Shown in pieces: positions 53,582 to 63,687 of a stretch of 64,000 nt of DNA. Source of the DNA: an uncultured Lachnospiraceae bacterium (GTDB taxonomy: Bacteria; Bacillota; Clostridia; Lachnospirales; Lachnospiraceae); NCBI GenBank assembly GCA_947626435.1, contig CANQSB010000019.1:1-64000 (forward strand). The letters run 5' to 3'. The stretch's first letter is position 1, and each line of letters opens with the position of its first letter. The translations under genes were made by a program, and so were the position numbers. The notes below the pieces were generated by a model. That model was not told the DNA's origin and did not search any database. It worked only from the letters and a program-made list of their open reading frames with translations.

Positions 53582-55084
53582 CTAGGTTTCAAAGATATCA
53601 GCAGTATCAATCTCATGCTTAATCTTCTTTATCCTGCCAATGGACAGCGGAATAAGGAACGCCGCCAAAATAACAATTACAATTATAACGATATGATCCT
53701 CTACCCACTCCTTGCGGTACTGCTTATATGCCTTGGAATAGTTCTCATCATCATATTTCAGTTCAAAGTAGTCCATCGCTTCCCCGTACTTCTTCTGGCG
53801 CAGGAGCGAACGCCCGATGCCTATGTATGCCAAATCATAGTTGCCGTCAAGCTCCATGACCTTCTGCCAGCTCTCGCCCGAAGCCTCATAATTACCCGCG
53901 TCAAATTCTTCAATCGCGTCATAAATCAGCTCGCCGAACTCAGTCGGTGTAAACAGCGTAACACTGCAGTCCAGAGAATCAAGCACAAGCAAGTCGTGAC
54001 CCATATGCTCGATTGCCACCGGCTGCCTGAAATATCCGTCCATATTGCCGTTGCCGCCGAAGCAGAACACCGTCTTGCCTTGGTCGTCATAGCCGAAAAG
54101 GCGTCCGCGGTTTTTATCGAGGCATACATATATGTCGTTGTCAAATACGGTCACGTCGGTAAAGTATGACGGTCCCTCATAGCCGCCGCCTTTGCCCCAG
54201 TACAAATCGCCGTAAACCGGATACTCGCCGTTTTGAACCAAAATATCATTGCCCATAAGATTGAGCTTGCGGATAGCGTCCGCCGCTCCGGAATCCAAGT
54301 CGTCCTCATCCATACCGCCCGCGCAGGCATAGATGAAGCCTTCATGGTCCATATAGATATTGTCATATGCGGTAGGTACAAAGGATGCCATACGCACTCT
54401 CTGCTCCTGCGTCGCAAACTTCTTCCAGATATAATCCACCCAGTCAAAGGTAACGGGCGTAGCGCCTACAAAGCCTGAAAACGTCCCGTCAGGCTCATAT
54501 TTACATAAGCCCTGATTGATAGTCGTAGCGATGCAGTATACTCGCCCCGCCGTATCAATGACAATCTTGGATGGCTGGAAGGTGCTCTCCGCACTTACGG
54601 TAGAGTCCACAGGCAGATTAAATTGAAGCAGATAGTTTAAATCACTGTCAACCTTGACAATCCTCGCATTGCCGTTGTCGCTGATAAAGATGTCGCCCTC
54701 GTCAGATACGGCGATATCGGTCGGTCCCGATAAGTTCTTTACATCCGTATTGCCCTTGATGCTGTCGATAATGCGCACCACCTCAAACTGCTCCGTACCT
54801 GTGCGCTCCAACTGCACGATGCGGTTGTTGCCGGTATCGCATATATAAACCATATTGCCTTTGACAAACATACCTTGAGGGCTCTTGAAATTCATATCCA
54901 AGCCAAATGACGTCGCCGTATAAACATTGTTCACCGTATAGGCATCCGGCGAATCCTGTACATCGCCCCAATAATCATAGTTGTATGTATAGCTGTTGTC
55001 CGAGGCCATAACGCTTAATGAGGATGTCGCAATAACTATTGCTCCCAGCGCTAAGGCACCGATTGATTTGATTATCCTTTTCAT
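53582..55084 (-). CDS. NHL-repeat extracytoplasmic protein with C-terminal anchor
   Basis: 500 aa. Signal peptide (IIKSIGALALGAIVIATSSL), NHL/beta-propeller blades (about 55-365: MVYICDTGNNRIVQLE, DIFISDNGNARIVKVD, VYCIATTINQGLCKYE), a TPR-like stretch (about 385-455: AIEEFDAGNYEASGESWQKV) and a final membrane helix (VIIVIVILAAFLIPL). It could gather substrate or hold the transporter parts together. The ATG at 55084 is 4 bases after GAGGTG. It is 6 bases upstream of the Yip1 gene region end and 18 bases after the permease stop. Confidence 0.78.
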   Translation of the reverse strand: MKRIIKSIGALALGAIVIATSSLSVMASDNSYTYNYDYWGDVQDSPDAYTVNNVYTATSFGLDMNFKSPQGMFVKGNMVYICDTGNNRIVQLERTGTEQFEVVRIIDSIKGNTDVKNLSGPTDIAVSDEGDIFISDNGNARIVKVDSDLNYLLQFNLPVDSTVSAESTFQPSKIVIDTAGRVYCIATTINQGLCKYEPDGTFSGFVGATPVTFDWVDYIWKKFATQEQRVRMASFVPTAYDNIYMDHEGFIYACAGGMDEDDLDSGAADAIRKLNLMGNDILVQNGEYPVYGDLYWGKGGGYEGPSYFTDVTVFDNDIYVCLDKNRGRLFGYDDQGKTVFCFGGNGNMDGYFRQPVAIEHMGHDLLVLDSLDCSVTLFTPTEFGELIYDAIEEFDAGNYEASGESWQKVMELDGNYDLAYIGIGRSLLRQKKYGEAMDYFELKYDDENYSKAYKQYRKEWVEDHIVIIVIVILAAFLIPLSIGRIKKIKHEIDTADIFET

Positions 55085-55102
55085 ACGCCACCTCACTCCT
55101 CA

Positions 55103-56014
55103 TTAATCCTTCAAGCCGGAGCTTGCCATCGTTTCCAAAATCTGGCTTTCAGAGAATACGAATATTGCTATCGGCACAATCATCAGCACGACCAATACCG
55201 CCGCACCCTGTCCTGTTCTTGCAATACCACCGCTTTGAATCTGCTGCATGGCATACACAAGCGTCTTCTTTTCCTCGGAATAGATGAAAGTAGCCGCCTT
55301 ATTATTCCACAAGCCCTGCACTGAAAAGATTATCAACGTCATCCACGCAGGCTTTACGTTCGGCATCACTATTCCGCTGAACACACGCCATTCGCTCGCG
55401 CCGTCAATCTTTGCAGCCTCTATAAGCGAAGTCGGAAGTCCTTCCATAAACTGCTTCATAAGGAAAAGACCCATGGGCGACGCAAAGCCGGGAATAATGA
55501 TGGACCAGTAGGTATCAATCCAGCCAAGCTTATTCAGAATCAAATAGTTCGGTATCTGTGTTACATATCCGGTAAACATCATCGCCACAGTAACCAGCTT
55601 GAAGAAAGTCTGATTGCCCGGGAAATCGTATTTTGCCAATACGAAAGCTCCCATTGACGCCACAATCAAGTGGCCTGCCGTACCTACAAATGTGATAAAT
55701 ACTGTGTTAAACAGATATCTTGAAAACGTTACCCACGATTTTCCCATAGTTACGAACAAATCGGAGAAGTTGTCAAACGTGGGGTTCTGCGCCAAAATCT
55801 TCGGCGGGAACTTAAATAACTCATCCAACGGCTTCAACGCGCTGCTCACCGCGTAAATAAGCGGAAATGCCATTACCAATGCAACCATCAGCAGAAACAG
55901 ATACAGGAAAAAGTCTCCTACGACAGATCGATTGGGCTTTCTTCTCTTGATCAGCTTTTTGTGGTATACCGGTTCTAAATTTTCTTGCTCTTTTTTCTTG
56001 TTCTTCTTGCTCAT
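55103..56014 (-). CDS. ABC sugar permease, MalG type (second system)
   Basis: 303 aa, six helices. EAA loop TSLIEAAKIDGASEWRVFSG. A basic N-terminus (KKNKKKEQENLE, KKLIKRRKPNRS) precedes the first helix. It starts 1 base after the stop of the MalF-type permease. Same operon as the 989-aa binding protein. Confidence 0.88.
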   Translation of the reverse strand: MSKKNKKKEQENLEPVYHKKLIKRRKPNRSVVGDFFLYLFLLMVALVMAFPLIYAVSSALKPLDELFKFPPKILAQNPTFDNFSDLFVTMGKSWVTFSRYLFNTVFITFVGTAGHLIVASMGAFVLAKYDFPGNQTFFKLVTVAMMFTGYVTQIPNYLILNKLGWIDTYWSIIIPGFASPMGLFLMKQFMEGLPTSLIEAAKIDGASEWRVFSGIVMPNVKPAWMTLIIFSVQGLWNNKAATFIYSEEKKTLVYAMQQIQSGGIARTGQGAAVLVVLMIVPIAIFVFSESQILETMASSGLKD

Positions 56015-56015
56015 A

Positions 56016-56954
56016 TCAGGTTCCTACTCTCCTCAACAGACTTTGAATTGCTTTGTTACAAAGTATCATCATCAGGAACAGGATGGTTGCGATAGCACAT
56101 GCATAACCCATCTCAAACCTAGTGAAGCCGTAATCGAACAGGTGCGTTACTATAGTACGCGCCGCATAGTCCGTACTCGGATATCCGCAGAGCGCCATAG
56201 TCACGTCGCAGACGCCAAAAGCCTGAGTGATTGACATTACCGCGCCAAACATCAGCATCGGACGCATATTTGGAAGCGTTATATACCACAGCTCCTGCCA
56301 ACGGTTTTTCACGCCGTCCATGTATCCCGCCTCAAACTGCGACCTGTCTACACCTTGCAGACCTGCCACGAATGAGAGGAAGCCGGTGCCAAGACTCATC
56401 CACAGAATGACGAGCATACATATCGGCAGCATATAATCCGGATTTATAAACCACAGAATCGGTGTATCTATAATGCCAAGGTTCATTAAGAAAGCATTGA
56501 CGTATCCGTATGCGTCTCCTCTAAAGAATACCGAGAAGATTACGTAGCAGTTGCCCGCAATCGACGGAGCGTAAAATACGACTACCGCCACGCTGCGCAC
56601 CCATCTGGGAAGCTCGTTGATAAGCCACGCGAACAGGAATGACATTATGTAGCCTAACGGTCCCGTAATAACGGCTATCATCAGCGTATTCTTTATACCG
56701 ATAAGGAATATGTCGTCATCAAGTATCAGGCTGATATAGTTCTGCAATCCGATAAACCTCGGACTTTCCAGGATGTTGTAATAAGTAAAGCCGTAAAATA
56801 TGGATATTACTACAGGCGCCACATAAAACAGTATAAACAGCAGCGCATAGGGCAGAAGGAACAGGTAGCACATCTTGCTTTTCTTCGCTTTTTTCCATGC
56901 GACCTGTGCATTATGCTTTCGCAGAGTGAAAAACTTACTTACATATTCTTTCAT
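56016..56954 (-). CDS. ABC sugar permease, MalF type (second system)
   Basis: 312 aa. First helix MCYLFLLPYALLFILFYV; EAA-like loop SQFEAGYMDGVKNRWQELWY. It lies 17 bases after the large binding protein. The pair with the MalG-type permease forms the channel of the upstream importer. Confidence 0.88.
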   Translation of the reverse strand: MKEYVSKFFTLRKHNAQVAWKKAKKSKMCYLFLLPYALLFILFYVAPVVISIFYGFTYYNILESPRFIGLQNYISLILDDDIFLIGIKNTLMIAVITGPLGYIMSFLFAWLINELPRWVRSVAVVVFYAPSIAGNCYVIFSVFFRGDAYGYVNAFLMNLGIIDTPILWFINPDYMLPICMLVILWMSLGTGFLSFVAGLQGVDRSQFEAGYMDGVKNRWQELWYITLPNMRPMLMFGAVMSITQAFGVCDVTMALCGYPSTDYAARTIVTHLFDYGFTRFEMGYACAIATILFLMMILCNKAIQSLLRRVGT

Positions 56955-56971
56955 TTTTGCACCTCACCCCT

Positions 56972-59941
56972 CTATTCTTCATCTAACGGCAGACCAAACT
57001 CAATCCGCTTCTTCTTAATCTCGTCGTTTATCGTAACGGCGTAATCTATGATGGTTTCTCGTGAGTCGGTCTTTTCGTTGATTACCTTTCTGATGGCATT
57101 CGTGATATGGCGTCCGGTAAAGTAACCGCCCGGTACCTCGCGTATTCCCACAGTCTGATCCCACTGCGCGTCAAGCACCTCGATATCATCATTGCTCCAT
57201 GAAAGCTGTACAAACGCGTCTTTATTCGCCGTCGCGTAACGTGCCGAAGAACCAAGCAGAGCCTCTATCTCGCGTCCGAAGCGTACCTGCGTATCAGGCT
57301 GTGCCCACCACTTCATAAACTCCCATGAATTCTGACGAAGCCCTTCGTCCTCGGTCGAAATCATCATTGTCGCGTTGCCTGTGATAAAGTCTGAACGGTC
57401 TATATATGTGCTTCCGTTCTCCGCAGTGCGCTCCGTACCCGGTATCAACGTGAAATCCCAAAGCCCTCTAATCTCAGGCGCCGATACCATCAGGGTATTA
57501 TATGTTGAATATGCCGCAATGCCTATCGGCATCTCTCCCGAACGGAAACGGCTTACAAAATCGTACACTGTAGGAAGTCCATAATCATTAAAGTATCTGA
57601 CATAGTCCTTAAATGCCTTTACGCCGGCCTCATCGTCAACTACCGTCTTTGTGCCGGTGTCATTGTACATGTCTCCGCCGTACTGATAGAGAAGCGTGAA
57701 GTACAATGATAAGTCAGGAGCGTTGGATGCCACCGCTGTGGTCGCTGTAGCCATAGCGCTGCTGCCTGCCGCCGTCGGAATGCCTATAGAGAGGTTGTTG
57801 CCCTGTATAGTAGGCATCATCTCAATAAGCTCCTGCCATGTATTGGGAGTGTCAAGCCCCAACTCCTCCAATACGTCTTTCCTGTAGAACATTACGTTAA
57901 ACGTCTGTGTCTCAGGTATCGCGTATATATGTCCGTCAAGTCCGTACTGTTCATAAGAGCTCTTTGTATAATGAGAGAATACTTCTTCCCAGTCGTCAAA
58001 CTGGGTGAGATCTTCCACCGCGTTTCTAAGCGCGTAGTTTACAGGCTGGTCCGCGCCTACCGAAAGCACCACATTCGGTCCTCTTCCCGCCATAACCGCG
58101 TTCATCAGCGCACTGGGGTCAACCACCTCTACGTTAACCTTCACGCCACTGGTCGGAGTAAAGGTATCGTCCACCATGGTTTTCAGGATAGTGCCTTGGT
58201 CGCGTCCCGTCAGAACCCATACCTTAACTATATCCTCGTCGCCGCCCTCGTCATAAACATCGCCTACCGCATTGTAATCCACTACGAAGGATGCCACGAA
58301 GGATTTCGCCTCGTGCCACAGCTTCATAGGCACGTTTGCCTTTTTCTTCTCCGGCTTTGCGTTCACTCCGCTTACCACCAGATAATCAATGTCAAGTTTT
58401 GTCTCGCTCAAATTAAGAGATGATGTGCCAAGAGCGGTTATGTTATCCTTAAAGGTCGTAAACTCCAGCGTAATCTTCTGCGGCTTCTTGCAGAAACGTT
58501 CAAGCTGCTGCGCCACCGTCTGCGCGGACGCAATGCCGTCAGCCTTCTGCCCGCTGTATTCAACCATGTCGTCTACAATCTTGTAAAGCCTCTTGGATTC
58601 AAGGTCCATTGCCTCTATAATTTCGGGATAGCTTCTCTCTATATAGTAGTCTCTGTATTGGTCGGGAGTAGCACCCGTATATACCAAAACCTTCCTGTAA
58701 ATCTGGTTAAGTCTGAAAGTCGAATCCTCCAACTCCTCAAGGATTGTGCCTATGCCGCCCAGAGTAGCTTCCAGCCTAATCGTATGTACGCCCTTGGTCA
58801 AATAGAAGTTGTACGGCGTACCCTGCTCGTCAGCCAGGTCCATATAGTCCCAATCGTTGCTGTAGTCAAACGATATCGACTTCATCTCCTCAAAAGGAAT
58901 CTTGCCGTCTATGTACACGCTTCTGCTGGATACCACGCCTCGCGAATAATTCTGGCGTCCCTTAACCATTATATTGTAATAGCCATCCTCCGGAACCTCA
59001 AACTGCCATTCAATCCACTGTCCGGAGCTTCTCCATGCCTCGCCGCCCACGTAATTCAATACTGTGGTGGTAACGCTGTTTGGCTGTGTCGTCGGTGAAG
59101 ACCTGTCATATTTTGCATAAAGCGAAGATTCCGAACGATAAGTTGAATCCTCACCTTCAATAAGCGTCATATAATTTTTTGCTGTATCAGACGATGTGTC
59201 TGCCGGGTTTTTAGCCGTATACTCTTCATAAGTATCAAGCTGCTGTACAGAAACAAGCTCAAGCTTGCGCAGAACCATAGGCTCATTCTCAGCTTCAAGG
59301 CCTATGGTATTCTCACCCTTCTCTAAATAGAACATATAGGGCTCGGTGATATAGCCCATGTCATCTCTAAAATATGCCTCCTGCCAGTCAAATACTTCAA
59401 CCTGGCTGGGTCTGATTTCATTGCCCTGATTGTCAACGGTCGGCGCTCCGTCGTCCGTCCAAATTCTGGCAAACGAAATATTTCTCGCATCCTCAAAAGG
59501 AACCTCGTCATTCAGGTATACTATACGCTCTGCCGCCACGCCTCTTGATTCAGGGAGCAGATACTCAATGCCAATGTTATAGAACCCTGTTTCCGGCACG
59601 TTTACCTTCCAAGTAACCTTGGAATTGGTATCCGTAAACAGAGCTTTCGTTTCTCCTTCATAATTGTCGTACACTTCCACGCCGCCCTCGGCTTCGTAGT
59701 CGTACAAATCCACCTCCGCGCCCTGCGCAGGATGCGCCGCACCCGCATGGTCATTAAGGTATCCCGTATAGGTACCCTCTCTCTGCATGCCTTCCACATC
59801 GGTGCTCAGGTCAGCTCCCGCATACTTCTCATGGAAGTCCTCCACACCGCGCAAAGACATCAGGAAAGCAATCACCGCTATAACCGCTACGACTGCTACT
59901 GCAATAATAATCTTCTTTCCAGACTTTCCTTGGCTATTCAT
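56972..59941 (-). CDS. Large ABC binding protein with carbohydrate-binding-like domains
   Basis: 989 aa, about twice the usual length. It has an uncleaved-looking N-terminal helix (IIIAVAVVAVIAVIAFLM) instead of a lipobox. Two jelly-roll, CBM35-like domains follow (about 75-240 and 290-440), each with VPETGFYNIGIEYLLPESRG or EDGYYNIMVKGRQNYSRG. The binding-protein domain begins near 590 (VKVWVLTGRDQGT) and includes GHIYAIPETQTFNVMFYRKD. The protein may both bind polysaccharide and feed the permeases (inference). The ATG at 59941 follows GGAGGAAAGT. First gene of the operon. Confidence 0.82.
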   Translation of the reverse strand: MNSQGKSGKKIIIAVAVVAVIAVIAFLMSLRGVEDFHEKYAGADLSTDVEGMQREGTYTGYLNDHAGAAHPAQGAEVDLYDYEAEGGVEVYDNYEGETKALFTDTNSKVTWKVNVPETGFYNIGIEYLLPESRGVAAERIVYLNDEVPFEDARNISFARIWTDDGAPTVDNQGNEIRPSQVEVFDWQEAYFRDDMGYITEPYMFYLEKGENTIGLEAENEPMVLRKLELVSVQQLDTYEEYTAKNPADTSSDTAKNYMTLIEGEDSTYRSESSLYAKYDRSSPTTQPNSVTTTVLNYVGGEAWRSSGQWIEWQFEVPEDGYYNIMVKGRQNYSRGVVSSRSVYIDGKIPFEEMKSISFDYSNDWDYMDLADEQGTPYNFYLTKGVHTIRLEATLGGIGTILEELEDSTFRLNQIYRKVLVYTGATPDQYRDYYIERSYPEIIEAMDLESKRLYKIVDDMVEYSGQKADGIASAQTVAQQLERFCKKPQKITLEFTTFKDNITALGTSSLNLSETKLDIDYLVVSGVNAKPEKKKANVPMKLWHEAKSFVASFVVDYNAVGDVYDEGGDEDIVKVWVLTGRDQGTILKTMVDDTFTPTSGVKVNVEVVDPSALMNAVMAGRGPNVVLSVGADQPVNYALRNAVEDLTQFDDWEEVFSHYTKSSYEQYGLDGHIYAIPETQTFNVMFYRKDVLEELGLDTPNTWQELIEMMPTIQGNNLSIGIPTAAGSSAMATATTAVASNAPDLSLYFTLLYQYGGDMYNDTGTKTVVDDEAGVKAFKDYVRYFNDYGLPTVYDFVSRFRSGEMPIGIAAYSTYNTLMVSAPEIRGLWDFTLIPGTERTAENGSTYIDRSDFITGNATMMISTEDEGLRQNSWEFMKWWAQPDTQVRFGREIEALLGSSARYATANKDAFVQLSWSNDDIEVLDAQWDQTVGIREVPGGYFTGRHITNAIRKVINEKTDSRETIIDYAVTINDEIKKKRIEFGLPLDEE

Positions 59942-60263
59942 ACTTTCCTCCACAAAACCCAAATTATTAAGGAACATGTAAAACATTAGAGCATAAAACT
60001 ATTATACCCTTACGGCTTTTGCTCTCGCTTCTCATTTATTGCTATTTTCCATTTATGCGTTGCGCTTTTTTTGTTGATGTTGTACATCAGCACCGCCTGT
60101 ATGCAAAATTTTTCCAACATAATTACCATTTGATATTTGTTGCCAAACATTCCCGATGTCCACAGCGTTCCTTAATTTTAAGTCTTATAGCAAGACAAAA
60201 GACATCCGGCTTGCGGCTGCAGGTCGGATGTCTTATTTGGCAATTGATTTTGACGGCTCCATT
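59942..60263. other. Promoter region of transporter operon and esterase terminator
   Basis: On the minus strand a TATAAT at 60001-60006 lies 60 bases before the binding-protein gene, with no good -35, suggesting activator dependence. A terminator for the esterase operon lies at 60193-60226. Nothing else seen. Confidence 0.5.
60193..60226 (-). terminator. Terminator of esterase/GH130 operon
   Basis: AAGACATCCG pairs with CGGATGTCTT around a GC-rich loop; on the minus strand it is followed by TTGTCTTG. It lies 38 bases after the SGNH esterase stop. Confidence 0.75.
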
Positions 60264-61370
60264 TTACAGCAGGCTTTTGATATATTTACTCAGGACTTCC
60301 GCCGCCTGTTTGTGGCACAAGTATCCCGGATGACAGCGCGAACCGACATTGCTGTCGTCCGTATTCGGCAATTGAAGATACGACACACCTCTGTCGCCGG
60401 TTTCAGCGACATATTCGCCGACTGCCCCGCACAATTCCAGTTGCAGATTTATTCCAAGCATGCCGTAGCACCATATTATTTTCGCGTTTGGATTGCACTC
60501 CCTCAATGTGCGCAGAAAATCCTTTACGGCTCTCTGAAAATATCGTATATCCTCGCTACAATACGAGCCGTCAGGGTTTTTGCACATCTTATGACGCTCT
60601 CCAGTTTTCTCATCTACCCATTCAGGCTGTTCAAACGAGCTTGCGTCATTAGTGCCAAGATTCACAACCACAAAATCAGGCTGCCAGCTCTTAAAGTCAT
60701 GCTCTCTGCCGCCGCCCAGCCGTTCATTTTTTTCACTGAACATAAGGCTGCATATCTGCCTGTAGTATTTTGGCAGCGCACCCCTCGGGTTATTGTCCCA
60801 GGTATTGCATACACCCCAGCCGCTCTGTGAAAACACACGATACTCCGCATCAAGCTCCTTGGCGGTAAGATAGGCGTAATCGCGCAGGGCGGAGAAAAAC
60901 ATGGGTATCCAGTCCTCCTCCTTTTTCGCGCCAAAAAGCCCCTCGCCGGACGTTATGCTGTCGCCGATAAACTCAAGCTTCAGCGCCTTTTCCTCAACAG
61001 GATAGAAAACGCCGTCGCCTCTTAAGGCATGTATATGCACATATGAATTGCCGTCGTCGCTCATCGCCTGCAAATCCTTATAAAAACGCACATTTTTTAT
61101 GCTCTCGGCGTTCATTCCGCGAAAAAGCGGCACCCAATACCTGCCCTTTGGCAGCATCTGGCGGCCTATCCAGTCTCCGTTTACCGTATAGCTGAACCAT
61201 GGCTCAAATGTATCGTAAGTTACCTCGACCTCAACCGCAAGCTCTGTCCCCGACACATTACACTCAAAGCCGCTCGCCGTCCAAAACAACGTGAGCGGCT
61301 CCAGGCAATCGGTCGTCCTGCCATGGATTTTAAGCTCAGGTATATCCTTTATCAAAATCTCTCTCAGCAT
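60264..61370 (-). CDS. SGNH-type carbohydrate acetylesterase
   Basis: 368 aa. An N-terminal beta domain (about 1-120; GRTTDCLEPLTLFWTASGFE) as in CE2-type esterases leads to an SGNH hydrolase domain: EFIGDSITSGEGLF (Ser), VVNLGTNDASSF (Asn) and the Asp/His in SRCHPGYLCHKQAA. No signal peptide. In gut Lachnospiraceae such cytosolic esterases deacetylate imported mannooligosaccharides (CE2/CE17 pairs); here it follows two GH130 genes, which supports that role. The ATG at 61370 lies 20 bases after the GH130 stop. Confidence 0.8.
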   Translation of the reverse strand: MLREILIKDIPELKIHGRTTDCLEPLTLFWTASGFECNVSGTELAVEVEVTYDTFEPWFSYTVNGDWIGRQMLPKGRYWVPLFRGMNAESIKNVRFYKDLQAMSDDGNSYVHIHALRGDGVFYPVEEKALKLEFIGDSITSGEGLFGAKKEEDWIPMFFSALRDYAYLTAKELDAEYRVFSQSGWGVCNTWDNNPRGALPKYYRQICSLMFSEKNERLGGGREHDFKSWQPDFVVVNLGTNDASSFEQPEWVDEKTGERHKMCKNPDGSYCSEDIRYFQRAVKDFLRTLRECNPNAKIIWCYGMLGINLQLELCGAVGEYVAETGDRGVSYLQLPNTDDSNVGSRCHPGYLCHKQAAEVLSKYIKSLL

Positions 61371-61389
61371 GTCAACTCCTTATACGCGC

Positions 61390-62412
61390 CTATCGTCTTC
61401 CTATTTCCGTATCCATAGACGTCACTCTGCTGTTGCTCCTGATATAGTCAACTATATCGTCAAGCTCGGTAAACGCCAGACCTACATAGCTGTCGGCAGC
61501 GCCGTAATATATCGCTATCCTGCCGGTCGCGGAATCATGGATGGTAGCGCATGGGAAGCATACGTTTGGCACAAAGCCCCTCTCCTCATACCACTCCTCG
61601 GGCGTAAGGAGGAAATTCTCGCAGCGGTACTTCACTATTGACGGATTATCAATATCAAGGATAGCGCCGCCTATTGAATATACATATCCGCTGCAGGTGC
61701 CCGCAACCCCATGATAGAACAGCAGCCAGCCCTCGCTCGTCTCAATGGGGGCAGCGCCTCCGCCTATCTTGAGCGACTCCCACCATTCACTGCTCTTGCC
61801 CATCACATGCCTGTGCTTGCCCCAGTATACCAAATCAGGGCTCTCGCTTATGAAAATATCTCCAAAGGGCGTATGTCCGCTGTCTGACGGACGACTGAGC
61901 ATCACGAAGTTGCCGTTGATTTTTCTCGGAAACAGCACCGCATTCCTGTTAAACGGCAGGAACGGATTTTCAATGCGCGTAAAGGTCTTGAAGTCAGTAG
62001 TCTTCGCCATTCCGATAGCCGCGCCGTAAAAGTCGACGCACCATATGATATAATATGTGTCCTCAACCTTCACAAGCCTCGGGTCATACGCATACAGCGG
62101 CATAAACGGCTCGCCGTTCTCGTCCACAAAATTGATTTTGTTCTCCTCAAAATCCCAATGGATGGCATCCTTGCTTCTTCCCAGATAAATATAAGATATA
62201 CCGTTCGTCTGCTCTCCGCGGAACACGCCGATAAATCCGTCGCCGTAAGGCACTACCGCGCTGTTGAATATTCGCGCCACCCCCTTGACGGGATTTCTGC
62301 CTATTATGGGATTCTCATTGTATCTCCATACAGGGGCATTCTTTATGCCCTCGGGTCTTTCCTGCCAAGGCATATTGGGTACTGCGGGACTAATCATTGT
62401 TACTTTGCTCAT
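61390..62412 (-). CDS. GH130 phosphorylase (mannooligosaccharide type)
   Basis: 340 aa five-bladed beta-propeller. NENPIIGRNPVKGVARIFNS, FRGEQTNG, YDPRLVKVEDTYYI (catalytic Asp) and GGGAAPIETSEGWLLFYHGV are GH130 signatures; IYYGAADSYVGLA ends the barrel. GH130 enzymes cleave terminal beta-mannosides with phosphate to give mannose 1-phosphate. Shorter GH130_2 forms act on beta-1,4-mannooligosaccharides. The ATG at 62412 is 8 bases after GGAGA. Confidence 0.86.
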   Translation of the reverse strand: MSKVTMISPAVPNMPWQERPEGIKNAPVWRYNENPIIGRNPVKGVARIFNSAVVPYGDGFIGVFRGEQTNGISYIYLGRSKDAIHWDFEENKINFVDENGEPFMPLYAYDPRLVKVEDTYYIIWCVDFYGAAIGMAKTTDFKTFTRIENPFLPFNRNAVLFPRKINGNFVMLSRPSDSGHTPFGDIFISESPDLVYWGKHRHVMGKSSEWWESLKIGGGAAPIETSEGWLLFYHGVAGTCSGYVYSIGGAILDIDNPSIVKYRCENFLLTPEEWYEERGFVPNVCFPCATIHDSATGRIAIYYGAADSYVGLAFTELDDIVDYIRSNSRVTSMDTEIGRR

Positions 62413-62505
62413 ATTTTTTTCTCCATTTCTGCGCGGCTTTTGTTTTTCGTTTGGCAAGCCTGCGGAAACCGCGCTGCGCAGGTCTGCAATAAATTACTTA
62501 ATTAT

Positions 62506-63687
62506 TTACCGATTCTCATATTCAAGATTTCTCCTGATAAACTCACATCTCTGCTCAACGCATTTTACTGAGCGCATCGCGTCCTCCGGCGTGTTAAACA
62601 CATAATCCATAAGCTTTTCCACTGTGGTCGTCGCCACATGCAGCCTGGTATCGCTTGAGGCATAATAAATGTATACGTCACCGTTTTCCCTTGCTATCGC
62701 GCCGTTCGTAAACACGACGTTTGACACGTCGCCTACACGCTCCCCGCCAAGAGGCGCAATCAAAAATCCTCCCGGCTCCGCGATAACCCGCGTAGGGTCG
62801 TCAAGCGCAGTCGCAAACGCGTACACGACATACCTAAGACCCGCCGCCGTATTCCTCACGCCATGCGCTATATGTATCCAACCCTTTGGCGTCTTAATCG
62901 GCACCGCGCCCGCGCCGTTTTTTGCCTCGGTGATTGTGTGGTATTTGCGCCTGCTCGTGATAATCTCCTCGTCTATGACCGCATGGGTGATATCGTCGCA
63001 CAGACCGAAGCCTACGCCGCCGCCGCTTCCCGTATCTATAAAGTCGTCCATGGGTCTTGTGTAAAACGCGTATTTTCCGTTTACGAATTCCGGATGGAGA
63101 ACCACGTTTCTTTGCTGCGGCGAATTGAGCGTTTTCAGATTTTCAATGCGCTCCCACTTTTTTAAGTCCTTTGTGCGCACGATGCCTGCCGCCGCCACTG
63201 CCGCCGAAAGGTCATTCACGCTCGTATCCTTGCTCTCCGAGCAGAAAACCCCGTAAATATAGCCGTCCTCGTGCTTCGTAAGGCGCATGTCGTACACATT
63301 CGTCTCGTCAGGGCACACGTCGTCGAACAAAATCGGATAATCCCAAAACTTAAAACCATCTATACCGCTGTCGCTTTCCGCTACCGCAAAAAACGATTTT
63401 CTGTCGTTGCCCTCAACTCTTGCCACAAGATAAAATTTACCGTCGAGCTCTATGGCTCCCGAGTTAAATACCGCGTTTACACCAAGGCGCTCCATAAAAT
63501 ACGGATTCGTCTCGGGATTCATGTCGTATTTCCAAAACGGCGGTATGTGGTCTCTCGTCAGGACGGGATATTCATACCTGTCGTAAATGCCGTTGTAAAA
63601 ATCGCTTTTTATGTTTTTGCGATTTATTGTTTCTTCGTATTTTTTGATTACCTTTGTACGGTTTTCTTCAAATAATCCGCTGCTCAT
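62506..63687 (-). CDS. GH130 phosphorylase (mannosylglucose type)
   Basis: 393 aa. [54 protein letters not shown] (catalytic Asp), [20 protein letters not shown] and [20 protein letters not shown] match the GH130_1 4-O-beta-mannosyl-glucose phosphorylases. With the epimerase next to it, the expected route is mannobiose to mannosylglucose, then phosphorolysis to mannose 1-phosphate and glucose. Its start overlaps the epimerase stop by 4 bases (ATGA). Confidence 0.88.
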   Translation of the reverse strand: MSSGLFEENRTKVIKKYEETINRKNIKSDFYNGIYDRYEYPVLTRDHIPPFWKYDMNPETNPYFMERLGVNAVFNSGAIELDGKFYLVARVEGNDRKSFFAVAESDSGIDGFKFWDYPILFDDVCPDETNVYDMRLTKHEDGYIYGVFCSESKDTSVNDLSAAVAAAGIVRTKDLKKWERIENLKTLNSPQQRNVVLHPEFVNGKYAFYTRPMDDFIDTGSGGGVGFGLCDDITHAVIDEEIITSRRKYHTITEAKNGAGAVPIKTPKGWIHIAHGVRNTAAGLRYVVYAFATALDDPTRVIAEPGGFLIAPLGGERVGDVSNVVFTNGAIARENGDVYIYYASSDTRLHVATTTVEKLMDYVFNTPEDAMRSVKCVEQRCEFIRRNLEYENR

